DNA of 64,000 nt, taken from contig OZ037766.1 of the NCBI GenBank assembly GCA_964035545.1, positions 13,443,222 to 13,507,221 of the forward strand. The letters are read 5' to 3'. The notes beneath the pieces were generated by a model that saw only the letters and a program-made list of their open reading frames with translations, did not search any database and had not been told where the DNA came from. The translations under genes and the position numbers were made by a program. Positions 27,101-59,000 of the stretch are shown piece after piece. The number at the start of each line of letters is the position of its first letter. Position 1 is the stretch's first letter. The DNA comes from Bugula neritina. Taxonomy: Eukaryota > Bryozoa > Gymnolaemata > Cheilostomatida > Bugulidae.

Positions 27101-28337
27101 CCCATAAGGATATATATTTAAATTTTACTTTTGATATGCAAGAAATGTAGTTCTATTTAAATGCAATGTGTGGTATTTCAACAGGTATACACATGTGGCT
27201 GCATAATAAGATAGCTAGTGTCAACTACGTGATAGTGGTCTGTTCAGCGGGGGCTAGATTCAAGAGTGTCACCACCCGCATAGCTCAATTGGAAGAGGTG
27301 AGTTGTGGGTTGTTATCAACATGTGCATTTCTAGGTTTATAATTCAAACTTGAACCTGTAGTCTACGATGCATGTATGCTTGCCAGCTCTAACTCTTAGA
27401 CTGTGGTTACTCATCTAAATTTTGACGTCATGGTTAACTTATAGATCTGTGAGTAATATTCTAGTGCATTTTGTCACTAACTTTTATGTGGATTTTCTTG
27501 TAGACTGACGATGCATATGTGACTGCCATGAAACTGCTGCAAGCACAAACTGACGCTACTGTTAATCAGAAACTAGTGGCCTATTTTGACTACTCTAGTG
27601 AGTCAGACATACCTGTACTTCTGGAGAATTGGCAGCGGTTCAAGCTGATGTCAGAACTGGACTCTCTTACATCCACTATATTGAATGTGTACAACAAGGG
27701 AGATACTGCCTTTAACAGCTCCATTCGTGATCATCAGCAAGTATACGCGTCAACTTTGCAAGATAAGATAAATGCTTGCAAGACCTACATGACCAATAAT
27801 CCTAATTGGTTTCATGTTAATCTTTGTTCTGAACCAATAGCCGAGCAAAGTAGGGGGGAGCAGAGTACCCCTCCTTCTCAGTTGCTGTCTTTGGTGACTG
27901 TTGAACACGCTAGACATGGCAACACAGACTCCCTAGTTGAACCAAATTTCATTAACTCCAAGACCACCGTGGACTCTGCCAATGTCACACAAACACGTGG
28001 ATTGGAGCACTATCCACACATTAATACTCTCTCTAGCCTGCAGGTCCAAGAACCTTGGCAGTCCCCAAACAAGTTTCCCTGCTCACTCAGCTCTTACTCT
28101 TCCAGCTTAGAGGATCTAGAACATGATGTTGACTTCATTCTACATCCTAGCTTACCAAACAAATCAAAGTCGCACAGTTTACCGAGGCACACTGCTTTAC
28201 ATATGCCTAATACTCTTCCTCAATTACCCATGCTCAATCAACAATACCTAACACTGAATTCTGACACATCATCTGCTCAAGTAAGAGAGATATATGCTCT
28301 GTTCTTTAGTATGCCACGCCTCCAATACTCTTCATAA
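18152..28337 (+). CDS. SEFIR-domain type I receptor (IL-17-receptor-like), 12 exons
   Basis: Exons: 18152-18370, 19367-19403, 21627-21764, 22109-22200, 22669-22801, 23168-23349, 24061-24292, 24879-25025, 25412-25474, 26114-26269, 27185-27297, 27504-28337. They total 2346 nt (781 aa plus stop), and every junction is in phase. A hydrophobic leader (VSIVLFLVYQLTLL, residues about 17-31) precedes a Cys- and N-glycosylation-rich ectodomain of about 330 residues. One transmembrane helix follows (about 362-388, ending YFKRR), then a SEFIR domain (about 415-567) and a Ser/Pro-rich tail. SEFIR domains of IL-17 receptors recruit Act1-type adaptors by homotypic contact. I infer an orphan immune or developmental receptor. 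The ectodomain is too divergent to assign fibronectin folds. Start is uncertain: TTTTCCCCAG at 18162-18171 could be an acceptor. The end is uncertain too: CTCAA followed by GTAAGAG near 28279 could be a donor to a further exon. Confidence 0.82.
19404..21626. other. Second intron of the SEFIR receptor gene
   Basis: This 2.2-kb intron follows a 37-base exon. Apart from a perfect 22-bp palindrome at 21046-21067 it shows no coding, RNA or tandem-repeat feature I can support. Confidence 0.5.
21046..21067. repeat. Perfect 22-bp palindrome
   Basis: The half-site TATCAAATAAC is followed directly by its exact reverse complement, with no spacer. It lies in intron 2 of the SEFIR receptor gene. It could be a dimeric protein-binding site or chance in AT-rich DNA. 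Confidence 0.7.
24631..24813 (-). mobile_element. Hammerhead-bearing block with inverted-repeat flanks
   Basis: The left flank (24631-24660) carries ACATGTAATATAG and then TGATATATA. The right flank (24777-24810) carries the reverse complement, ACATGGAATATAG, a short insertion, and TGATATATA. Between them lie a (TA)n run and the ribozyme motif. The size, about 180 bases, suits a small non-autonomous element or a remnant of a Penelope-like or retrozyme element. No reverse transcriptase is present. It sits in intron 7 of the SEFIR receptor gene, antisense to it. Confidence 0.5.
24673..24719 (-). ncRNA. Type I hammerhead ribozyme motif
   Basis: Read on the minus strand, the order is: stem I 5' TCTGTG, core CTGATGA, stem II GGGG-ACAAA-CCCC, core GAAA, a very short palindromic stem III (ACAGCTGT), cleavage triplet GTC, stem I 3' CACAGA. 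Stem I pairs perfectly over six bases and stem II over four. Cleavage would fall between 24679 and 24678. The short palindromic stem III resembles hammerheads of Penelope-like elements and retrozymes, which act best as dimers. The motif is antisense to the host gene, so it would not cut that gene's pre-mRNA. Confidence 0.8.
26114..27690 (+). other. SEFIR signalling domain
   Basis: Three exons encode it (26114-26269, 27185-27297 and the start of 27504-28337). The first has PTVLILYSYD, a first-strand motif like that of IL-17 receptors, then a helix and DFWATQEITERG. The second has WLHNKIASVNYVIVVCSAGA, the conserved strand with the V-x-C-S-x-G signature. The third supplies the later helices, including LVAYFDYSSESDIP. 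The order and spacing match SEFIR rather than TIR. Confidence 0.8.
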
Positions 28338-31300
28338 AGTTTATTATATAATGAATGTTGCCTTAATCATTTTTGGCATGCGATACTTTGATCATTAGGT
28401 AGTTGGTACATGAATCTAATTATTATGTCAACAATTTCTTCTACACATTATCTCAGTTATTAAAACCTGCCTTATTAAATGTATCCTATGGCAGATATGT
28501 TAGTCTGTCTTACATAAATAACTGTTATCATTTTGATCTGATTATACATTAAGACTATATGGACTAATGTTGTGCAATGATTACCAATGAACCCGTAGGA
28601 ACTAATCTTTTTGGTCATAGTAAAATCAAATTGTCTTGCTTCTGGAATTTTTCGGTTTTTATCTAAATTTTACTGAATTTTTCAACTAAGGTTTTTCTCT
28701 TTTCTAACAATATTTTTTTACAAAATTAGTGACGTTTAGACAATGAACAACTTTCAGTACTTTTTATTCTAAAAAAGTTATTGGAGTTGCCTTATTTGCA
28801 GGGAAAAGGTACATGCAATTATTTAAGTTTGTTCAAATTGAGAATTTTCTTTGAAAAACTATCCTTTTAACACAATCAGTGTGTTTTGAAAACCAGCACT
28901 AATTAAAACACGACATGTTTTGTCTGCTCAAAAGCAGCTTATTTGGGTTGGTTGAGCAGGTTTACAAGCACGTGAACTAGCACATTTCTTCGAAAAACTT
29001 CCTGCATACCTTTCTGTCTACTAGTGCCATTATTTAAGTATTTTACGTTATTTAAATTCTCTTTCTATTAAATATACAAACTTTTGTCAACAAAAATGTC
29101 AGATTTGAAAACTTCCCTATCTCAGTGTGTTTTCCACATTTCCTTTTTCCGATGGAGGAGGGGAGTGAATTGGCCATTACAAAAAATATTTTAAACATAA
29201 CAAGCTATGTAGTAATTTTTTACGAAATGCCTGTCTTTAGATCAGTTTCTTGCAATGTGATATGATAATGTAGTTAGTCCAAGTCTGATTTTTCTAGTTT
29301 TGTTTTTCCCTAAAAAAGCACTTCCTAATAGCATTTCAAAAATTATTTTTTAAAGTGATCTATTCTAGTTTTTGACGTATGACTTACTAACACTAGGAAA
29401 ATGGTGATCTATGAACTGGCATTAACTAATAACTGAGTTACTGTTGATATTTTAGGGGAGTTTGAACATTGAGCTTTAACTTCATGTCGACTGTCTGCCC
29501 CAAACAGGGATGCCTGGCTTTGTTATGGAGACAATAGAATGCCGAGTCTGACCTTAAGCCTGAGGTACATTACATTGTTATCAATTGATTTCTTAATGGA
29601 CTTGATGCTTTCCTTTACTAAAACAATCACTGCAGCTATATGAAAAGATTGGTGATATTTGATGTGTAGACTTGTTAGTAATAATTGTGTGAATATGGGA
29701 GTTGTTTGCTCAATGAGACTGGAGCTGCTTTCATTCATCTAGGTTTAATAGATTTGCTCATCAGATTTTTGTATTAATATGAAAATATTGTTTTTAATGA
29801 ACTGCACCAGGAAGTTGCTTGCACACTCAATTTACTCAACTTTTACATGTCTATGTTGATAGATAAGCTTTTATATTTTTTCAATTTTATTCTGTATATT
29901 TTTATCTGATTATTACCATTTACAGCATGTAACCCAAAATTAAGTAATCCCATTATGATATGTTGATGCCATTAAAATCTATGTAAGTCCAAAATAGTTT
30001 GAATGCTGGGGAGACAATTTCTATGATCAAATTCGATTAACATCAAAATCATTATTTATTATAATTTGTAACATTCCAGAATTTTTATTTTTATAGTTCA
30101 AAGAGTTTTGACTTGTATTTTTGCATGCTTTCTAAATAAATTTCTAATGTTCTTTTCAATGTCACATGAGGCAGTATTGCAAAGGCCTACCATGATATAT
30201 GATGCTTATTATATGCAATCATATATTATAATTTAGTGACAGTTATCATTATATACTTGTATAAATTCAAGGTATTAACTATATAATGAGAACACAGGTC
30301 AATCGTCTGTTATGTCAGCTCACTGGAGGAAAAGTTCAGTTCAACCTATTCAGCACTCGATTTAATTATGCATTGCTATGTGCCATTCTTTAAACATTTC
30401 TGTAGGTAGTGGATTACGTGTATTGAATATCCTTGGACAGCACAGTCTACTGCAGTCTGGCCATTGCCCCTGCTAATTTTACATAGTAAAATGATTATCA
30501 ATAGTAAAACTGGAGGTAGCATTGATCATTCAAAGCTTCTGCATCTAAAACTCATAGGATTATGGCTATTCACGGCCTTATATATGCATACAAGGCTATT
30601 TGCTTGAGCAATGCATATCCAGTCAATTCTTAGCATGCAAAAGTCATTCTGAATGTAGAAGCTAGTGGCAGAATTGGTTGAAAGGTGAATTGGTTGAAAT
30701 TGGTTTAAAGCGCCAATTTTTCAGCAACCATTCATGGTATATTTAGAATGGATAAATAAAGCTGTTCTATTTACTCCAAGCAATGAAAGCAGGGCTATTT
30801 GAGATATCTTTCTTGTTATTACCTAGCTCTTTTGCTAGTTGCATCTTGAGTATAAATACTTGGTAAGCAGTGAGTCTAAGCTACGGTCACACTGAGTTCA
30901 AACTAAGATATCTTCCTTTCTTTGTTCTGCTCAAGTTACTAGTCCTAACAACACACGCCAGTTGATTTTAGGGCTGGTCCTTTATATATCATTAATATAA
31001 TCTTAAACCAACAACACTAAAAACTTACACAAGATAAAAAACAATAGCACACAATAGCCGCACGTTATAGCATTGATGCATATAATACATTGTTAGTAAC
31101 TCGTCAACCTGTCTTACTTAGTGATTACTAGATTATTTGTACAGAAGACTGCATTTGTATTTTGTTTCAAAGGCAGTAGATGTATATTATTCAATGACAA
31201 TTGCAGCTTCATTCATACACGAAGGAAATCTAGCCACTCAAAATGCAATGCTATACAATTTGCCCTACCTAGAACAGGCTGGTAACGTTACGTTACAGTA

Positions 31301-32742
31301 TACCCCAACTCTACTTGTTAGTAATGCTATATAGCTATAATGTTAATACTTCTACAACTATTGCTTAACAGCTTTACATCTTGTATGTACAACACTACAA
31401 GTATTACTAAATATCCAGCAAGCTAATACTTTATACACTGTTTATAACATTGGTAATCTTATTTTACGGCATAAATATATAACTAGTTTACCATACTTTT
31501 CATAGATATATGGGCCTGCGTATCACACATGTTGCTTGTGACCATAAAATCGCCTGAATTCACTACTGCATGCATGATGTTTCAGGTATCAAAATTCGTG
31601 CAACCAAACCTATTCTAAAGTGAAAAGAAGTTTTAAAGTACATGATCTGTGTGGTTTTACTCTATTGGGTATGCAGTAAATCATAACTACGAATCAACAG
31701 GAAAATGCTTAAGTCATTGTTTTAAAGTTTCAGTGGTTGTCCATCAAATCATGCGTTTTTCTTGTATTGGTTGTTGTTAGTAACTCTAGTTTAGTCCTAT
31801 ATATACAGACATAAAAATTAAATGAAAATCTCCTGAAAAAATTGCTAGAATCATTCTGCATTAATACAATTATTTTTCATAATAACTTTTCTAATGTGAT
31901 TTGGTACTGTATCATTTCAAAACAACTTTTTCCAGCATAATAAAACATATCTGGTATTTTATTAGTTGCTTCTGCAAACTATACATTTCACTCTGTCCAA
32001 TTCTTCCGGCTTTACTCACAACTTACTACTACTATACTTACTTACTGCAGATAGATCTACTTACATATAGTTATTTATTACTACCTGACTATAAGCCCTA
32101 TAGTGTATATGTACTCTTTTGCCAGCATTTTGATTTGGAAAATCTCAGTTATTTTTTAATATACTTTATGAAAAGACATTTGCTGTTAATGTTGAGTTTC
32201 AGGGTGTAGACATCATACGGTCAATTTCTTTACATAATACTGGTAATGTTTGCTTTTGATGTTGCTTATTCATGCAGTGGCTTGTAATAAAGTAAAACAG
32301 GTTTTGGATATGATTCATAAAATCAGACAGTCAACACCAAGAAGTGGGTGTTGGACTCTGTAAGCCCCTCCTATTTCACTTTTTTTCACTAAAAAGACCT
32401 TTCGAATTTTTCATGAATGATATTTAGTGAAAATTTGATATGTGTTTGTCTAACCATTTGTGTCATGATAAAGTAAAGAATTCTGTAATTTGAAACTGCC
32501 ACTCAAACTACTTGTTGAAATACCAGCTTTCTCTTTGAAATAAAAAAAACTCCCCATCTCTTTATTAATGATTAAATTTTATAGCATCTGTACCAGTTTC
32601 ACTAAGTTAAAATTTTTGAGCTATTTTAAGCTCTAAATAATAAACCATAAGCATAATTTTAGTTTTAAATATTTCTTTATTTTTAACTATAAATAATCTA
32701 CATTTACAGCTATGTTATATATTATGTAATATGCTTAATGAT

Positions 32743-32785
32743 TTTAAGATCAAAATGTATTTTAATAACATATTTTGATCTTAAA
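32743..32785. repeat. Inverted repeat, 14-bp perfect arms
   Basis: TTTAAGATCAAAAT and its exact reverse complement ATTTTGATCTTAAA are separated by 15 AT-rich bases. It would form a stable hairpin. It could be a small terminal-inverted-repeat remnant or a structural element in the flank of the collagen gene. Confidence 0.75.
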
Positions 32786-32854
32786 TTAGACTATTGATTT
32801 AGTTCAATAGAAGCCATCATTAAGTTCATTCATTAGCAGCAGGCAAACGCGTAG

Positions 32855-33139
32855 CCAATGCTGCATTGAGGGGAGGAGTCCCATTTGCATATGAATGGTC
32901 TATTGTCTGTACGCTAAAAACTGGCTTGGTGTTTTGTATTGCGGCAAATTTGGCTACACTAGCTTGCAAGGATTAAGGCAGACCTCAGCTGGCATCATTT
33001 GGTCAAATTGGATTAGCTGTCAGGTTTAAGCATCGCAGAAAAAAGACACATTTTACTTTGAGAATATCTAGCTCTATGGTTTCCTTATTAACGAACGTTT
33101 AGCTGATCTGGAAAAACTGCTCCAGCTTTCATAAAGTAT
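32855..33139 (+). promoter_or_regulatory. Possible promoter and non-coding first exon of the collagen gene
   Basis: A CCAAT box (32855-32859) and a POU-type octamer ATTTGCAT (32883-32890) sit within 35 bases of each other. The region after them is less AT-rich than its surroundings and ends at a strong donor, GTAAGTATT, starting at 33140. A matching acceptor, TTTTACCTTAG, lies 12 bases before the collagen start codon at 34527, so a 5' UTR intron is plausible. This is inference from motifs only. Confidence 0.3.
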
Positions 33140-34526
33140 GTAAGTATTTCGTTTATTCATAATATAAGCCAACTTGTGATTGTAACTGTGGTAAGTTGGT
33201 CAACTTCCATTTCTTATTTAAGTAGTTTGTACCATTTGATAATATTCTGACTTTTCATTCAACATTTAGGTCTTGCAAGCCAACTTGCTAACTTCTTCAA
33301 TTTGTTTCCAGCCAATACCGACGCAACTTGTATTCTGTTATAGTCAGTTCTACCAAAGTTACCCCCTTCAAGTAATAAAAAATGATCTAAACTCAAATTG
33401 AATTAAAATATGTATTTTATATAATTTTTATGTTAAAGGAATTCTTTGAAACTACTTTTCAGTGCAGTAATGCATTTATATATAAAGTTTGAAGCAGGGT
33501 GGAGTGAATTTTTTTCACTGCTGTGCTTTAAGAATTGTTAACCAATTTTTGGCTCGTGTAAATATTTTTGATGGCAGGCATTTTGTATATTAGTTCTTAC
33601 ACATTACACACTTTCAAAAAAGCTTGTAGATTTCTTTTTCTCCTAAAATCAGTTTGAAATTTAAAACTTGAGTTGATATTGTTATTTGGAGTTGTTACCT
33701 CCATTTTTATATTTGCTTGCCCTCTGCCACACTCAATATTTAACTCCTACCACTCATTGCCTTTAATTAGAAATAATAGTTACTAATGTATGCGATGTTG
33801 GATTGTATTTTATACAGCACTATAAATGATTTGGGGTGTTGCGACTGCTTTTTGTATGAATGAAGTTAAGCTTTTCATGTTATTTGCATGAGTAATGACC
33901 TTTTAGGTTTGCTTTAGCTGCATGTACTAAAATTGCATCTAATGCTTGTCCAAGCCCTAGAAGGCGTCTAGTTATCTCATATTTTCTGCAATGTATTCTA
34001 TACAAAGCTCATGCGTGCCAGCTAATGATTTTAATTCACCCAAGTGCAACTATTTTCTAGTGGCATTTAGCCTTTTGTTTGAATAGCAATGCACAGCAAA
34101 CACCGGGTTATTATTATATAGTTTTGAACTATAGAAAAAGAGCCGGTTACATTTTCTGTATGATCACCCTACTAGAAGCTTGCTGAAGCTATAAATGCCA
34201 CTGGATGAATATGCTGACTATAAAAGAAGTGTATTGACTAGCATTCATGCGTATAAGCATTGGTTAAAAACAATACTAATGAACCTGACACCAAAGAGAT
34301 TGGTGAAAAGTTTATCTCAGATTTTTTACAGTGTCAATGCAAGAGTCTATTTTACAACTGAGACCGGCACAAACATTTTGAGAGAATACTTTTTTTCATT
34401 CTTCTTGTTAAAGTAATGGTTGCTTCTATTCTATGTTATGTCTCTGCTCTACTTATGTTATGCAAATGTACATCTTCAATCTCACTTAATTATTTCTGTT
34501 TGGTATTTTACCTTAGGAAGCTGAAG

Positions 34527-54855
<20,329 letters not shown>

Positions 54856-56068
54856 CAAACATAATCCATCTACTACATAATTGTTATTTGCCATTATTTT
54901 TTTTCAATTATACTTATAAGCTTATAATTTTATTGTTTGCGTCATTGTTAACTATATAATTATTGTGTAAATTTGGAAGTGTAGATACTTGAAGTTTAGA
55001 TTCGAAAACATATTATGCAATGTATTGGAGAATCTTTTTTGTTACTTTTATTAATCTGTGATTTTACTACACTTTCACCTGCTTTCGAAAACACTGCTGA
55101 TCGGACACCATAGTAATGCCTTGTATTTCGTATGCACTGTTTCAATTATCTTAAAATTCATTATAAGTTTGAAAATTTGGATTTATTTAATCATGCAGTT
55201 TGCTAGACTAGATTGTCACACTAACTAAAATAGTATAATTTTTATTCATTACAACTTTACGCAGCCATATCTTTCCTAAAAGCATTTACAGTTTGCAAAG
55301 TGGTAACTATCTTTTTGATCGATGATGGATTTGAATTTACTCTTTATATTTTCTGAATAACATTATATTATAAGGTTGTGCACTTACAACTGTTGACAAT
55401 TCTTTTTTGAAACTAAGTAGATGATAGGCTATACACATTCAACAAATATATATTTTTAAATTTAGACATTATTGCTCAAATAAATCTTTAAAAATCAGTG
55501 GCTTGGGAACTAGTATTTTATTTTATAAGTCTATAATGTTGATATCCTAAAAACACCAAGAGTCATAATACAAGTAACAGGGCTGTAGAATATGCATTAC
55601 ATAATATAGCAGAAAAAGAACGAATAGTGATAAAAAGCTAGATCTAATTTACTAACATTATTTTAAGTACTGAGAGTGTCCTGCACAATAAAAATTGGAC
55701 AAGATTTATGGCTTTAACCTATTGTAGCAAAAATAAAAACAAATTCATAACGTTCAATCATCTTTATCATGGATTCTATTGCAACATCTACTAATTAAAT
55801 TCTGTCTCTCTTGCTGATGACAATATAATAATAAAAATCACCACCATGTTGAACCTAAAGGCTGGGATTGCCTTTTAACTGTCTCGCCCACAAGTAACAG
55901 CATTAATTTACGTAATTTATATAAAAAAAACTGTAAGTCCGGTAGTTTGAACACAATGGAACGGTTTCTTTGCACATATATATAAAAAGGGCAGTAGTTG
56001 AATAAAAGTTTAAATATTATTAAAATATTAGACTGCTATTTTCACATTATGATGGGTGAGTCTACAAT
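54856..56068. other. Tail-to-tail spacer between the collagen and SLC22 genes
   Basis: The spacer holds the 3' untranslated regions of both genes and no coding region I can support. AATAAA at 55479-55484 is a candidate polyadenylation signal for the collagen gene. Several TTTATT words on the plus strand, such as near 55240, could serve the minus-strand transporter. These are weak calls in AT-rich DNA. Confidence 0.4.
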
Positions 56069-59000
56069 TTAAGTTAGAGATTTCATTTCTGTTGCCGGAG
56101 AAACTAAAGGTAGAGCAACTTCTCCGTTGCCAACACTCTGTACATCCTGTTCTGCAGATGCTTTGTGACGGGAAAGTTGGTCAGGGAGGGGCAGTTCAGC
56201 GGTCTCCGTCAGTACCAATGATAAAAAGGCACAAAGTAAAGCTGCACTTCCAAATATTACAAATGGCAGCTGATCCAAATATTTATTCTAAAAATAAAAG
56301 GACAGATTGTAAAATTATATTAGCGCTTATTTTTGATGATATACCAAAATGCAAACAGTATACTTCAGAAACGTACACAAGTTATTGTCATTAAGGAAAA
56401 GGTTGATAGATTTATAGTTTCTCCTTAAAACATGGGTTGCTGGAAATAATAACCAGAGATCACACGGTAATAACTTAATATTGCTTTCTACTATTAATAT
56501 TTGCAATATTCTATACCCACAGTACACTTTTTGTTAAATTTTAGTATATGCTACATGCTTTTTGCAATTTAAGCAGAGAGGAGCAATAATACTGAAGATT
56601 TAACTAATAAAAAGGCACCTAGAAATGAAAAAGACATGCTATAGAGCTAGAAAATTTGAGCTTTAAACTTTTTCTAGCAAATTCAGGAGCAGAACAATCT
56701 GACTTTACATGAAAATGAGTAATGTTGAATATTTTGCTGCTTGCTCTATAACAGATGTAAAACAATTAAAATAACGCAGAAAATCTTTGATAGAAATCAC
56801 TTAATAAAAATCTAAATTTACAAGTTTAACTTCATCAACAGCGAGATTCTGGCATTCAAAGCTGTAAAAAGTCACCAATTCCTACTCACCAAGGACACAA
56901 TCTGTGGAGCGATAACTCCACCAATACGGGCCATGAAAGCACAGGCCGCCAGCCCTATATTTCGTACGAGTGTCGGAAAGGTTTCTGCAGAAGACACCTG
57001 AACAGCTGCCCAACCGCCAGATGCTGCAGATTTGCCAATAAGAGCCAGAATAAGTACAGCAGCTGGTGATGCCACATCTGAATGTAATGAATAATAATTA
57101 TACAGCCATGTTGTAAGCTGAAACTTGTAAAACTTTTGTCTTTTGTTTTGACTAACTAGTACTGGTAAGGAATATCAAAATATAAAATATTAGTACATTA
57201 GTAAAACATTCTTACTGGTAGAGTCAACTATCATAATGGAGCCAAGAGACAATCCAGATATAAGAAACAGTGAAAATAAAGTCCATCTGCGACCAATTCT
57301 ACAACAGAACAAGCAAATGGTAAACATTTCCTCCTCTTCAAGCACTATACAAGAAGATACTCACTCTTTTTACTAATCATCTTTAGCAAATGACTGCATA
57401 ATATAGAAATGCTGTTGGCTTACAGGTAGTTTTCATGGATTTTGCAAACATTAAATGGATTTGATAAAACATTTTTAGAAAAAAACTCTGAAATATATTG
57501 TGGGCAAAATCAGGTTCGAGAATTGAAAGAAATGCGATCTCAAAAAATTTGATCAACAGTGATGGGCATAAGAGAAACCTAAATTATGCTCTGATCAACA
57601 AACTCAAACAAATTTTATAAAGATGATAAGATTAAATGGAGACTAAACTAATGGGTTTAGTTTTCAAGTCTGCTAGAACAGACTATCACAAACAAGTTTT
57701 AATTATTGACATAAGAATGCAATGAAAGGAAAAAGAAATTACTTACTTGTTACTGACCAGCAATACAAATACCAACGCTGGAATCTCAACTAAACCTGAC
57801 AGAAAGAAGTTGATATATCGATCTCCAGAGAGATTCTTCAGATTGAAGCTAATGCCATAATAGACTATGCTGGAAGAAAACCTGAAACCACACCGGATAC
57901 AGTTTAGTATAGCTATGAAACTTACACGGTAAAGAGTTAGCAGCTAGCCATTCAGTAGTGGTTGCAGCATAAAATGTGGTGAATATGCAGCATGAGATGA
58001 CAACTCCAAGTTGAAAATGTTTTAAATTGACAAGTAGACAGCAGCAACATAAAATTTTTATAATTTTTATTCATTCCAATAAGCTTAAATAAAAATGCCT
58101 TTTAGCTGGTAAAATTTCAGCAAATTAATAACTGATACGGGTCTTAATTCAGAAATAACAAGGAAGAATACATACCAAGCGTACATACATATGAAAGTGT
58201 ACAAAGCTGACTTTGGGTTTAAACACAAATGCCAATAACTGAAGTATTTACTCCTGTTATTCAACTCTTCATTATTCTACAAAATTACCACAAAGCATGA
58301 CATTGATGTATTATATGCAAAGTCATAGAGCTATACAATAAATTTTTTATTTGGAACACAAATTTTTGTTCAAATTTTCAGTCACTTTAACAAATCAGCT
58401 CAAGAGGTGACTATTTATTCTAAACTACTTGCTAAAAACATGATATGGCGGATTATCCAATTCTCCCCTACAGACTCCTTCTCCTTCAGAGTCAAGTAAC
58501 CTCACTTTGCTAATTTATTTAATAGGAATTACATATTAAGAGTTCAATCATTAATAGATAAACGTTAGTGTAATAATACCGAAGTTATTCTTTTCAGTGT
58601 TTGCAAATCTGGAGCAGCAGTTTTATTTTTATTTGCCATGGCATTTAAAATCTGATGAGCTTTTTCAAACCGTCCCCTCGAGACCAGCCAACGGCAACTT
58701 TCCGGAATAAACCTGTAAAGTAAATAATTAGAATCCACCCCATCATATAGCCGCTTTTTCTATGTCTAGTGGTAGAACAAAACAAAAAGGATTTAAATTT
58801 TAGAAATCATCTCTACTGAAATAAAACCTATGACTCTGATTAAGAGCTAATCTACCAACAACTTAAGGAAAATAGAGATCACTGGAGCAGCAGCAGAGCA
58901 ACAGGACAGGAAACAGGCTAAGGATTGTGCCTGTAACCATGCTGACGACATAATTTAAGAGTTTTCAAAGTAGCGTAATGACGTTACGGACACCATCAAT

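Larger units (their letters stand above)
28338..34526. other. Gene-poor spacer upstream of the giant collagen gene
   Basis: Six kilobases without a supportable coding region on either strand. Short open frames (for example 29523-29738 minus, 31137-31334 plus, 34195-34416 plus) lack family resemblance and splice partners. The distal part holds a perfect inverted repeat and a possible promoter with a non-coding exon, listed separately. I see no clear AATAAA soon after the SEFIR receptor stop codon. Confidence 0.5.
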
